Assembly (NCBI GenBank): GCA_030681365.1
Contig: JAUXWH010000111.1
Span: 1 to 33,151, forward strand
Source of the DNA: Bradyrhizobium sp.
Lineage (GTDB): Bacteria; Pseudomonadota; Alphaproteobacteria; Rhizobiales; Xanthobacteraceae
DNA: 33,151 nt
Reading direction: 5' to 3'
This document shows, one piece after another, positions 15,982 through 23,027 of the stretch. Under the pieces are notes generated by a model. It saw only the letters and a list, made by a program, of their open reading frames with translations, had not been told where the DNA came from and did not search any database. Each line of letters opens with the position of its first letter. Positions within the stretch are counted from its first letter, which is position 1. The position numbers and the translations under genes are program-made.

Positions 15982-16539
15982 CTAGGAAAAACTGCTCCAG
16001 CTCAGCTTTCGTGCCTTGATGTCACCGAGCGCCATGGCATCCCGCATCGCCTGCACGCCGTGGAACGCACCGCGCAGATAGACCAGCGGCTGCGCTTCGC
16101 AGCGCATGCCGACGTCGCGTACCTCGCCGATGAATACGGAATGCGTTTTGGTCTCGAATTCCTGCTGCAGTTCGCAATCGAAGGAAGTAAGCGCATCCTG
16201 CAGCACCGGCGCGCGGGTGATCCCGGTCGTCCAGTTTCCAAAGCCAAAGCGGTCGTCGCCCTCAATGCCCTTCTGGCCGCTGAATGTCAGCGCCAGCGGC
16301 ACGTGCTCCTCGCACAGGAAGCTGACGCCAAAGCATCGTTCCTCGCGAATGCGAGGATGCGCGCTGGCGTTTCGGTTGACGCACACCAGCAGGGACGGCG
16401 GATCGTCCGATAGCGAGCACACCGCCGTCGCCGTCAACCCGGTCCGGCGACCGTCCTCGCGGCCGACCGTGACGAGCGCCACCGCGCCGGCGCAGTGACG
16501 CATCGCCCTTTTGAAGTCTCCTGGCTCCATTTTCGACAT
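15982..16539 (-). CDS. Flavin reductase domain protein
   Basis: This 185-residue protein of the FMN-binding split-barrel flavin reductase family would reduce FMN or FAD with NAD(P)H for a two-component monooxygenase. Landmarks: FKRAMRHCAGAVALVTVGREDGRRTGLTATAVCSLSDDPPSLLVCVNRNASAHPRI (the flavin-binding half, here given in parts: GLTATAVCSLSDDPPSLLVC), then FGVSFLCEEHVPLALTFSG, RFGFGNWTTGITRAPVL and the C-terminal HSVFIGEVRDVG with PLVYLRGAFH. It lies downstream of and on the same strand as the luciferase-like monooxygenase, 259 bp away, so it is the natural partner. Two starts are possible, 16539 and 16530; AGAG upstream fits 16530 slightly better. Confidence 0.9.
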   Translation of the reverse strand: MSKMEPGDFKRAMRHCAGAVALVTVGREDGRRTGLTATAVCSLSDDPPSLLVCVNRNASAHPRIREERCFGVSFLCEEHVPLALTFSGQKGIEGDDRFGFGNWTTGITRAPVLQDALTSFDCELQQEFETKTHSVFIGEVRDVGMRCEAQPLVYLRGAFHGVQAMRDAMALGDIKARKLSWSSFS

Positions 16540-16578
16540 CTCTTGATCTGTTGGTGCCGACCAATACCCCCGCTCCGG

Positions 16579-16718
16579 ATGTCATCGTCCGCGAACGGGT
16601 CGGCCGAATGGCCGCCCGATGACAGGCTCCGGCGGACGATCCAGTACACCGTGGTCTCTCGGTTCGATCGCTGACTTCGGCGCTTACTGGATGCCCGCCT
16701 TCGCGGGCATGACGAAAG
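16579..16718. repeat. Dispersed repeat with GTCATCGTCCG and CTTCGCGGGCATGAC ends
   Basis: The gap between the flavin reductase and monooxygenase genes opens with GATGTCATCGTCCGCGAACG, has a central CGGCGGACGATCCAGTA, and ends with CTTACTGGATGCCCGCCTTCGCGGGCATGAC (split here: TACTGGATGCCCGCC and TTCGCGGGCATGAC). This matches the GTCATCGTCCGG...CAGTA...TTCGCGG repeat family; a related copy is at 32972-33078. No gene is visible in it. Confidence 0.6.
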
Positions 16719-16747
16719 GCATCCTGCGATTCCAACCTTGTCTCGCG

Positions 16748-16786
16748 CATTTCTCCCCACCTGCGGACCGCCTGCGGGGAGAAATG
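16748..16786. terminator. Hairpin CATTTCTCCCC/GGGGAGAAATG after the monooxygenase gene
   Basis: CATTTCTCCCC at 16748-16758 pairs perfectly with GGGGAGAAATG at 16776-16786, with further pairing inside. It lies 12 bp beyond the monooxygenase stop on the minus strand. A U tract is absent, so it could be an mRNA-stabilising hairpin or a repeat rather than a terminator; if it terminates, the flavin reductase needs its own promoter. Confidence 0.45.
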
Positions 16787-16798
16787 CAGATTGCATCC

Positions 16799-17899
16799 TC
16801 AGGCGGCCCTGCTGACGGCCGGCTTGAGATGCTTGAGACGCGGCAGCACCTCCTGCTTCAACAGCCGCAGCGAATTGTGCCAGGCCTCCGGCTTGTGCCT
16901 GTAGTCGAAGCCGAACACCAGCAGCGTGCCGAAACCGCCGACCTCGTCGTAGATCTTCTCGATCTTCTCGGCGCAGGTCGCGGGCGAACCGACGATCCAG
17001 TTGTGCCTGGCGCAGTATTCGGCCGTGACATCGCTGTCCGGCACATCCGGCTGGTGCTTGAGATAGTCCTTGAAGCCGAAATGACCGAGCAGCTGCAGGA
17101 AATATTCGCTCATCATCCGGCCCATCATGTCGCCCACCGACAGGCGCCAGGCTTCCTCGTCGGTGTCGGCCACGAACACCTCGCGCACCATCCGCCAGTC
17201 CTGCCGGTTGGGCGTGCGTCCGGTCTTGGCCGCGCCGATCTCGACCGATTCCCAATGGCTCGACACATAGGCCGGGTTGAGGTTGAGGCTCATCGGGATG
17301 TAGCCGCGCTCGCCGGCCAGCTTCAGCGTATCGGAGCCCTTGCTCAGGCCGGCCACCCCGATCGGCGGATGCGGCGCCTGCAGCGGCTTGATGTGAGGCT
17401 TCAGGAAGTCGAACATCACATCGGGCTTGGACACCGTCCAGAATTTGCCGTTATGCGTCCACGGTGCATCCTCGGTCCACATCTTCAGGATGATCTCCAG
17501 CGCCTCGCGGGTCATGTCCCGGTTCTGACCGGACATGCCGTCGACGTTGAACATCGCCCAGTCGCTCGGCAGGCCCGAGGCCGCGACGCCGAAATTGAGC
17601 CGGCCCTCGGAGAGATGGTCGAGCATCGCGACGCGGTTGGCGAGTTCGGCGGGGTGATGATACGGCAACAGGAAGCCGCCGGGACCAAGGCGGATATTCT
17701 TGGTCTGCAGGAACGCCTGCGCCAGCAGCAGGTCCGGCGCCGGGTGCGGCTCCCAGGGGGCGGTGTGGTGCTCGCCGATCCAGGCTTCCTGGTAGCCGAG
17801 TTCGTCGGCCCAGCGCAGCACCTGCAGATCCCAGTCGTGGCCTTCCTTCAGGCCGCACTCCGGCGGATGTGAAGGCATGGTGAAATAACCGATCTCCAT
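16799..17899 (-). CDS. LLM-class flavin-dependent monooxygenase
   Basis: This is a 366-residue bacterial luciferase-like monooxygenase (TIM barrel, using reduced FMN supplied by a reductase). Recognised parts: MEIGYFTMPSHPPE at strand 1, ADELGYQEAWIGEHHTAPWEPHPAPDLLL with the EHH motif of the family, IRLGPGGFLLPYHHPAELANRVAMLDHLSEGRLNFGV (in parts: LGPGGFLLPYHHP and MLDHLSEGRLNFGV), and NWIVGSPATCAEKIEKIYDEVGGFGTLLV near the C-terminus. The substrate is unknown. Start ATG 17899 has AAGGGAAA about 7 bp upstream. A consensus sigma-54 promoter lies about 64-79 bp upstream. The flavin reductase downstream probably completes a two-component system, and the AcoR-type activator nearby probably controls it. 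Confidence 0.92.
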   Translation of the reverse strand: MEIGYFTMPSHPPECGLKEGHDWDLQVLRWADELGYQEAWIGEHHTAPWEPHPAPDLLLAQAFLQTKNIRLGPGGFLLPYHHPAELANRVAMLDHLSEGRLNFGVAASGLPSDWAMFNVDGMSGQNRDMTREALEIILKMWTEDAPWTHNGKFWTVSKPDVMFDFLKPHIKPLQAPHPPIGVAGLSKGSDTLKLAGERGYIPMSLNLNPAYVSSHWESVEIGAAKTGRTPNRQDWRMVREVFVADTDEEAWRLSVGDMMGRMMSEYFLQLLGHFGFKDYLKHQPDVPDSDVTAEYCARHNWIVGSPATCAEKIEKIYDEVGGFGTLLVFGFDYRHKPEAWHNSLRLLKQEVLPRLKHLKPAVSRAA

Positions 17900-17962
17900 G
17901 AGGTTTCCCTTCCCTTGGTTTGGTTCACTGCAACGCGTCTTGCGCGCGTTGAGGAATACGAC

Positions 17963-17978
17963 AGCAAGCGTCGTGCCA
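17963..17978 (-). promoter_or_regulatory. Sigma-54 (-24/-12) promoter of the monooxygenase gene
   Basis: Read on the minus strand from 17978 to 17963 the sequence is TGGCACGACGCTTGCT, which matches the RpoN consensus TGGCACG-N4-TTGCW at every fixed position with the obligatory GG-N10-GC spacing. Transcription would start around 17950, leaving a leader of about 50 bases before the ATG at 17899. The match is exact and in the right orientation and place, close to an AcoR-type activator gene. Confidence 0.85.
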
Positions 17979-18041
17979 TCGTCCGGCGCACGGCCTGGCG
18001 GTGAGACTTCTCCGCAATTGACGCGGTGTTTCCGGCTATTC

Positions 18042-18104
18042 GACCGTCGCAACCGCGGTTTCATTCCAGACCAGCGTCTCACGCCTGCGAACAGACCGTC
18101 GCAA
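18042..18104. promoter_or_regulatory. Candidate upstream activator sites: direct repeat GACCGTCGCAA
   Basis: GACCGTCGCAA occurs at 18042-18052 and again at 18094-18104, 52 bp apart (about five helical turns, same face). They lie roughly 65 and 117 bp upstream of the -24 element of the sigma-54 promoter, the usual distance for enhancer-binding proteins. A partly palindromic context (TTCGAC-C-GTCGCAA) surrounds the first. Separately, GTGAGAC at 18001-18007 and GTCTCAC at 18076-18082 form an inverted pair. Function is inference. Confidence 0.5.
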
Positions 18105-18115
18105 ATCCGAGACGC

Positions 18116-18943
18116 CTACCGCTGCGGCCCCGAAAGCGAGATTTCCTGTTCGGCGCGGAACACATTGGCGTAGAGGTTCGCGATCCACCGCCGTCCGCTC
18201 GACGTCATGTTGAGATAGCGTATTTCGGTCTGGATCTGAGGCGCCACCTGATCCCAATAGAATTGCGGGTAGCGATGGACGATGTCGGCGGGGGAATCAT
18301 AGCCGAGCTGGCGATTGACTCCGACTTCTTCGAACTCATGGTAGAGCGCGTTGGATTTCCGGATGTAGTTGGGATCGCCGAGTTGCCCGATGAAATCCGC
18401 GGCTCGGACCATCGACGCCTCCTCGCCATATTGCTGGCCTGCCAGCGGCGGAAACCGCGTGCCTTCGATCGCATCGGCAATGCGCTGCTTGTCGAGCGGA
18501 GCAACGACCCTCCTCATTACATAGAGCTTCGAGCGGTCGACGTGGTGAGGCATCAGGCCGGCGTCCGATGCGCCACGCGGCAAGGTCACCTTGTTGCCGG
18601 CGGCATCGATCACAAATCCGGCGGCGTCGTCCTCCCTGAACAGCCCGCGCACATAACCAATGTCATGGCCGAGGCAGGCGACGATGACATGGGCGTAGTC
18701 TTCCACGCTGACATGGGTGTGCAATGCACGCCCGCGCAGGACATCGTGCCCCGCCAGCGTGACCAGCATCGTATGCTCGACATTGTGGTAGAGCGCGTCG
18801 CTGTTGCCGATGCATTCGAGCGCGAGGCGGGCCGCCGCCGGCACGATCTCCACCAGGGGCTGCGAGGGCCCGAACCGGCGGCGCATAAAGGACCGGAGAA
18901 ATTCTTCCAGCGCGTCGACGGCCAGTTCCGGTAAGGTCATCAT
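18116..18943 (-). CDS. HD-domain phosphohydrolase
   Basis: This 275-residue protein has the HD metal-binding pattern: a first histidine block HNVEHTMLV at about residues 53-60, the HD pair in VACLGHDIGYVRG at about 90-95, and later histidines and aspartates (LMPHHVDRS, MVRAADFIGQLGD with the closing Asp). HD proteins hydrolyse phosphoester bonds of nucleotides or cyclic nucleotides. The remaining C-terminus is aromatic-rich (HRYPQFYWDQVAPQIQTEIRYL in parts: HRYPQFYWDQV). No output or sensor domain is visible, so substrate is unknown. The start is one of two adjacent ATGs (18943, 18940), with AGGG about 8 bp upstream. It is transcribed toward, and 216 bp before, the monooxygenase gene, so the sigma-54 control region lies just after its stop. 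Confidence 0.85.
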   Translation of the reverse strand: MMTLPELAVDALEEFLRSFMRRRFGPSQPLVEIVPAAARLALECIGNSDALYHNVEHTMLVTLAGHDVLRGRALHTHVSVEDYAHVIVACLGHDIGYVRGLFREDDAAGFVIDAAGNKVTLPRGASDAGLMPHHVDRSKLYVMRRVVAPLDKQRIADAIEGTRFPPLAGQQYGEEASMVRAADFIGQLGDPNYIRKSNALYHEFEEVGVNRQLGYDSPADIVHRYPQFYWDQVAPQIQTEIRYLNMTSSGRRWIANLYANVFRAEQEISLSGPQR

Positions 18944-19229
18944 GGATGCTGCCCTGCTTGGCTAACCTTGGCGCGCCTGCTCCCGACTTCTTGTTTTTGT
19001 CCGCGCCCGTCAGCATAGCGCATCCTGGGTCCGGTCACCAAAGCGTGGATGTCACACCCGGGGTAAAAAGAAGGGTTGTGTTGCGCCGCCGCCGCACCCG
19101 GTTACTCCCCACAATGGGTGGGCCGGTGCGGTCTTATCCGCATCACGCCGGGGTTATTTGAACGGACCCACCAAACGCGCTAGAAATCCGGCACGGATCG
19201 GTGCGGTTTCAAATTGCTGGAGGCGGTCC

Positions 19230-19586
19230 ATGACGTCCATCACCCGTCGCTGGTTGTTGTCGTTGGCGGCCGCCCTTGTTCCGGGCGCGGCGCTCGCCCA
19301 TCACGGCTGGGGCGGATACGATACCTCGAAGTCGTTTACCGTCACCGGCAAGATCCTGAAATCGGCCTTTGAGAATCCGCATTGCGAGATCGAGATGGCG
19401 GTCGACGGCAAGCACTGGCACTTCGTGCTGGCGCCGCCTTCGCGCATGCAGGCGCGCGGCATCACGGCGGACATGATCGTGCCCGGCAAGACCTGCACCG
19501 TGTTCGGCTATCCCCACACCAGCAAACCGGACGAGGCGCGCATCGAATACGTCATACTCGACGGGAAGCGCGTGGAATTGCGGTAG
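19230..19586 (+). CDS. DUF6152 family secreted protein
   Basis: This is a 118-residue exported protein. The signal peptide is at residues 1-24 (RRWLLSLAAALVPGAALA, cleaved before HHGWGGYD). The mature part has the family's HHGW start, FTVTGKILKSAFENPHCEIEMAVDGKHW (in parts: VTGKILKSAFENPH), WHFVLAPPSRMQARGI and GKTCTVFGYPH. I recall this as DUF6152, usually next to a DUF6644 membrane protein; no biochemical role is known to me, though the His-rich N-terminus could bind metal. Start ATG 19230 has GGAGG about 7 bp upstream. The next gene starts 6 bp after its stop, so the two are cotranscribed. Confidence 0.8.
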   Translation: MTSITRRWLLSLAAALVPGAALAHHGWGGYDTSKSFTVTGKILKSAFENPHCEIEMAVDGKHWHFVLAPPSRMQARGITADMIVPGKTCTVFGYPHTSKPDEARIEYVILDGKRVELR

Positions 19587-19592
19587 GCCGGA

Positions 19593-20081
19593 GTGGAACA
19601 GCAGCCGGCGGCCTCGATCTTTCTCGCCCTGCAGGAAAGCGCGCTGGGTCATGTGATGCGCTCATCGCCCGCACTGTATCCCGCGGTCGAGATTCTGCAC
19701 ATCATCGGCTTCGTCGTGCTGGTGGGATCGATCCTGGCGCTCGATCTCAGGCTGCTGGGGCTCGCGCGCGCGATTCCGATCCAACCGATGGCGCAGTTGC
19801 TGCTGCCGATGTCGCGCTTCGGCTTTCTGCTGGCGATCAGCATGGGCTTCCTGCTGTTCAGCGCCGACGCGTCACATGTGGTGCGTAACCCAGCGTTTCA
19901 GAGCAAGCTGCTGCTGATCGCAGCGGCGCTGGTCAACGTGGTGATCGCGCATCGCGGGCCGTGGCGGAGGATCGCGCTGTGGGGCACCGAGGCGCCCGGC
20001 GGCGCCAAGGCGACGGCGCTGGCATCGCTGCTGTTATGGCTCGGCGTGGTCTGCGCCGGGCGCCTGATCGCGTATATGTGA
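19593..20081 (+). CDS. DUF6644 family membrane protein
   Basis: This is a 162-residue integral membrane protein with a GTG start. Four hydrophobic segments are visible: ILHIIGFVVLVGSILALDLRLLG, MSRFGFLLAISMGFLLFSA, LLLIAAALVNVVIAH, and ASLLLWLGVVCAGRLIAYM at the C-terminus. A conserved histidine lies in the first segment (EILHIIG), and others near the second and third segments (DASHVV, VIAHRG), which would suit haem or metal binding, but this is speculation. It is the regular partner of DUF6152 and begins 6 bp after it. The phosphatase lipoprotein gene follows 14 bp later, so all three may form one unit. Confidence 0.8.
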   Translation: MEQQPAASIFLALQESALGHVMRSSPALYPAVEILHIIGFVVLVGSILALDLRLLGLARAIPIQPMAQLLLPMSRFGFLLAISMGFLLFSADASHVVRNPAFQSKLLLIAAALVNVVIAHRGPWRRIALWGTEAPGGAKATALASLLLWLGVVCAGRLIAYM

Positions 20082-20095
20082 CGAGGTTCACCATC

Positions 20096-20680
20096 ATGCG
20101 CCGCACCCGCTTCGCCATCCTTGCTGCGATCCTTGCCATCCTCCTCGGCTGCGGCACCACGGATATCGCCCGCGCCGGCGAGGCCGAGGCCTGGTCCGCG
20201 CTGCGCGCCGGCCGGCACATCGCCTTGATGCGGCATGCCGATGCGCCGGGCGGTTTCGGCGACCCGCCAGGCTTCAAGGTCGAAGACTGCGCCACCCAGC
20301 GCAACCTCAGCGCCAAGGGACGTGCCGACGCGCTCAGGATCGGCGCACGGCTGAAGTCGGAAGGGATTGTATGGGAAGCCATCCTCTCCTCGCCATGGTG
20401 CCGGTGCATCGACACCGCGACGCTGCTAGATCTCGGACCGGTGAAGACCGAGCCGACATTTGGCAATGTGGTCGTGCTGCGCGACCAGCGGGAAACCCTG
20501 ACTTCCGGCGCGCGCGCAGTCATCGACCAGTGGACCGGCAGCGGAAACCTGCTTGTCGTAACCCACGGCGCCAATATCCAGGCGCTTACCGGCATTCAGC
20601 CGGCGAGCGGCGAGATCGTCGTGGTCCGCGGTGGAAGCGGCGGCGGCCACGAGGCCGTCGGCCGCCTGATACTGGACTGA
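20096..20680 (+). CDS. Histidine phosphatase family lipoprotein
   Basis: This is a 194-residue protein of the histidine phosphatase (phosphoglycerate mutase-like) superfamily. Residues 1-19 form a lipoprotein signal peptide ending in the lipobox LLGC, so the enzyme is probably tethered on the periplasmic side. The catalytic motif is HIALMRHADAP (RHA, with the nucleophile histidine), followed by QRNLSAKGRADALRIG (the usual L-x-x-x-G-x-x-D/Q-A) and LSSPWCRCIDTA. The second catalytic histidine is in LLVVTHGANIQALTG. Start ATG 20096 has GAGG 9 bp upstream. It may be cotranscribed with the DUF6644 gene 14 bp upstream. Substrate unknown. Confidence 0.9.
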   Translation: MRRTRFAILAAILAILLGCGTTDIARAGEAEAWSALRAGRHIALMRHADAPGGFGDPPGFKVEDCATQRNLSAKGRADALRIGARLKSEGIVWEAILSSPWCRCIDTATLLDLGPVKTEPTFGNVVVLRDQRETLTSGARAVIDQWTGSGNLLVVTHGANIQALTGIQPASGEIVVVRGGSGGGHEAVGRLILD

Positions 20681-20738
20681 CGCGTCACGCCGCCTGCCCC
20701 GCTGCGGCAATCTGGGAAAGCGACTCGGAAATAAGTCC

Positions 20739-20924
20739 TCAGCTTTGATGCGGTCCCCGCATCATCTTCATGGCATCCTGGATCTGACGCCATTCCCTGG
20801 CCTCGTCCGCCTCGCCCTTGCTCTCGCACTCCTGGGCAATCCGGGCAGCTTCGGCGATCGCGCCGAAGCCCCGCCGCTCGATCATCTGGCGCGCGATGGT
20901 GTGAATTTGCGTCTCTGATGTCAT
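20739..20924 (-). CDS. Small conserved-looking protein, function unknown
   Basis: This is a 61-residue helical protein (TSETQIHTIARQMIERRGFG, AIAEAARIAQECESKGEADEA, REWRQIQDAMKMMRG). I recall similar short proteins in Bradyrhizobium annotated as hypothetical. The start ATG 20924 has GGGAG 7 bp upstream. The open frame continues to 21071 but that extension lacks a comparable ribosome-binding site. It is convergent with the phosphatase gene. No domain is recognised. Confidence 0.7.
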   Translation of the reverse strand: MTSETQIHTIARQMIERRGFGAIAEAARIAQECESKGEADEAREWRQIQDAMKMMRGPHQS

Positions 20925-21201
20925 ATCGGTCTCCCTGCTTGTTCCGCCAATCGGAGTCGCATGAACCGGTTTCGGCGGCGCCGCCGCGTGGGGTTTAAAC
21001 CGCCAGCGGAAGCTCTCGTTCCAGTCATCGCCGACATCGCGATAAGGTTCCGCGGGCCTCACACTCTCCACCCTGTCGCCTTGCTTTGGTCAAACCTGAC
21101 GGGACTCTGGAGCTTGGGCAAGGGACCGTCGAGGGACGTCGACGAAGCTGGACCCACCGGCCACCCGATGCGGATGAGTCTGGACCGAGCACGGAGCGCC
21201 A

Positions 21202-22167
21202 ATGCATTCCACACTGAAGCTGAGAGATTGCGATCCGCACGACGATTTTGCGATCATGCCCGACGTGGTGCCAACCGCGTGGGCCGACAAGGTGCTCGCC
21301 GACATCACGGGCGATGCCAGGATTCCTCATAACGTCGAGAGTTCTCCTGACGGGAAGCGCCCTGCTCCGGATCAGCCTGCATCTGCGGCATCCGGTCTCG
21401 CAGCAGCCGCGCCAACGGTGGATACGACATTTCGCGCCACCGTCACCGACGATATCGTCGCCCCCGTCGAGCAGCCGCCGACCAGCCGGTGGGCAAAAAG
21501 CGCGGTCATGCTGGTGTTTGCGATAGGCAGCGCCGCCGCTGCCGCCGCCTGGCATAACCACGGCGATACCGCCAAACAGATGATCTCGAATTGGGTGCCT
21601 GGTTTCGCCCTCACCTCATCGCCACCGACGGCTGCACTCGCCGAACAGACTGATGCGCCTGCCGCTCAGACCGCCGCGGCGGAGCAGACCGCGGAGCCAC
21701 CTGCAGTTCCGGCCCAGCCTGCGGAAAGCCCAGCACCGGCCGCCGCCGCGCCCTCCCCGGATACGCTGCAATTGCAGTCGATGGCGCGCGATCTCGCCGC
21801 AATGGCGCAGCAGGTCGAACAGCTCAAGGCCAGCATCGCCGAACTCAAAACGGGTCAGCAAGCCATGATCCGCGAAGCGGCAAACGCGTCCGAAGTCAAA
21901 CCTGCCGAAGTCAGGCCTGCCGAAGCCAAGCCGGCCGAAGTCAAACCGGCTGCGTCAAAGCCGCGGCCGGGGACATCGGCACGGCCGCCGCGAACAGCCG
22001 CGGCGCCGCCGCACCGGCCACTGCAGGCCTATCCGCCCGCCCCGGCCGCAGCCACCGCACCATTGCCGCAGCCGGCCCCGATGCTGTCAGCGCCGCCGCC
22101 CCCGCACGCCCCGACCCGGACCGAGGACGGCGAACCGATCGTACGGCCGCCGATGCCGCTGCGCTAA
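21202..22167 (+). CDS. Ala/Pro-rich single-pass membrane protein, function unknown
   Basis: This is a 321-residue low-complexity protein. The N-terminal ~100 residues are soluble, then comes one hydrophobic segment at about residues 101-118 (SAVMLVFAIGSAAAAAAW). After it comes a long Ala/Pro/Glu linker, a short coiled coil (LQSMARDLAAMAQQVEQLKASIAELKTGQQ in parts: QQVEQLKASIAELKTGQQ at about residues 205-225), a run of Pro-Ala-Glu/Lys repeats (VKPAEVRPAEAKPAEVKPA), and a proline-rich tail. The start has GGAG 6-7 bp upstream. The design fits a membrane-anchored spacer crossing the periplasm. I recall hypothetical proteins of this type in Bradyrhizobium; no function is known to me. Confidence 0.75.
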   Translation: MHSTLKLRDCDPHDDFAIMPDVVPTAWADKVLADITGDARIPHNVESSPDGKRPAPDQPASAASGLAAAAPTVDTTFRATVTDDIVAPVEQPPTSRWAKSAVMLVFAIGSAAAAAAWHNHGDTAKQMISNWVPGFALTSSPPTAALAEQTDAPAAQTAAAEQTAEPPAVPAQPAESPAPAAAAPSPDTLQLQSMARDLAAMAQQVEQLKASIAELKTGQQAMIREAANASEVKPAEVRPAEAKPAEVKPAASKPRPGTSARPPRTAAAPPHRPLQAYPPAPAAATAPLPQPAPMLSAPPPPHAPTRTEDGEPIVRPPMPLR

Positions 22168-22322
22168 TTTCAACCGGATCGAGCCCGCGCAGAACCAAAT
22201 GCGCGGCACGGCGTTGCCATGACGCATGCACCGGGTGGCAACCGGCCATAACAGGGAAGATGGACGCAGGGCATTTTGCCGGTTTCTGCCTGCGACATCA
22301 ACGTATCGGTACGCGTGAACAT

Positions 22323-23027
22323 CTAACCTGTTCCCGGTGTGTGCACTTGCGGGAACCCGACATCCGCCAGCACCGGCAGATGATCCGAATAGGCGCGCGC
22401 CTCGGGGTCGGTCCATGCCTTGAGGATGGTGCCATCGCGCGTGGCGTAGATGCGGTCGAGCCGCAGCAGCGGAAGCCGCGACGGGAACGTTCGCAGGCGC
22501 GTTCGCACCGGACAGCGCGCCGCCAGCGCCCGCCGCACCGACATCACCCAGAACCAATCGTTGAAATCGCCGATCACGACGGTGCGAGGCGATTGCACAA
22601 GGCCGGCAAGCGCGCGCGCCTGCGCATAGCGTTCGTGCATACTGAGGCCGAGATGGGTCGCCACCACGGTCACCTCGCCGATGCGGAAACGGATGCGGGC
22701 GGAGATCGCCCGCCGCGGCTCCCGCTCCTGATATGACATATCGGTCACCTCGGGCTCGCCAACGAACGGGCAGCGGCTGATCAGCACCTGGCCATAATCG
22801 CCGTCTTCAGTCACGATCGAGCGGGCCGCAACCCGGTGTTCGCCGACGGCATCCGCCAGCATGGCGAACACATCGTCGTTGCGCCCGCGTGAGTCGACCT
22901 CCTGCAGGGCAACGACGTCGGGCGACCATTTGTGGATGATCGACGAAACGCCTTCGAGGTCGAACTTCGGATTGAGGTTGAACGTGCCGTGCACGTTCCA
23001 GGTCATGATGCGGATGGTTTCCGTCAC
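22323..23027 (-). CDS. Endonuclease/exonuclease/phosphatase family protein
   Basis: This is a 234-residue EEP-fold metal-dependent phosphodiesterase, related to DNase I and exonuclease III. Motifs: IRIMTWNVHGTFN (metal-ligand Asn), VVALQEVDSRGRND (Glu), VTVVATHLGLS (His), VVIGDFNDWFW (Asp, Asn), LRLDRIYAT and ARAYSDHLPVLADV (catalytic Asp-His). All catalytic residues are present. The GTG start at 23027 overlaps the TGA stop of the upstream phospholipase D-like gene as GTGA, so they are translationally coupled. Genes of this type are regularly paired with PLD/VTT proteins in Rhizobiales, as I recall; lipid head-group hydrolysis is a possible role. Confidence 0.9.
   Translation of the reverse strand: MTETIRIMTWNVHGTFNLNPKFDLEGVSSIIHKWSPDVVALQEVDSRGRNDDVFAMLADAVGEHRVAARSIVTEDGDYGQVLISRCPFVGEPEVTDMSYQEREPRRAISARIRFRIGEVTVVATHLGLSMHERYAQARALAGLVQSPRTVVIGDFNDWFWVMSVRRALAARCPVRTRLRTFPSRLPLLRLDRIYATRDGTILKAWTDPEARAYSDHLPVLADVGFPQVHTPGTG

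Noticed and set aside
20925..21071. N-terminal extension of the small protein at 20739-20924
   Set aside because: The extension lacks a ribosome-binding site, while ATG 20924 has GGGAG at good spacing.
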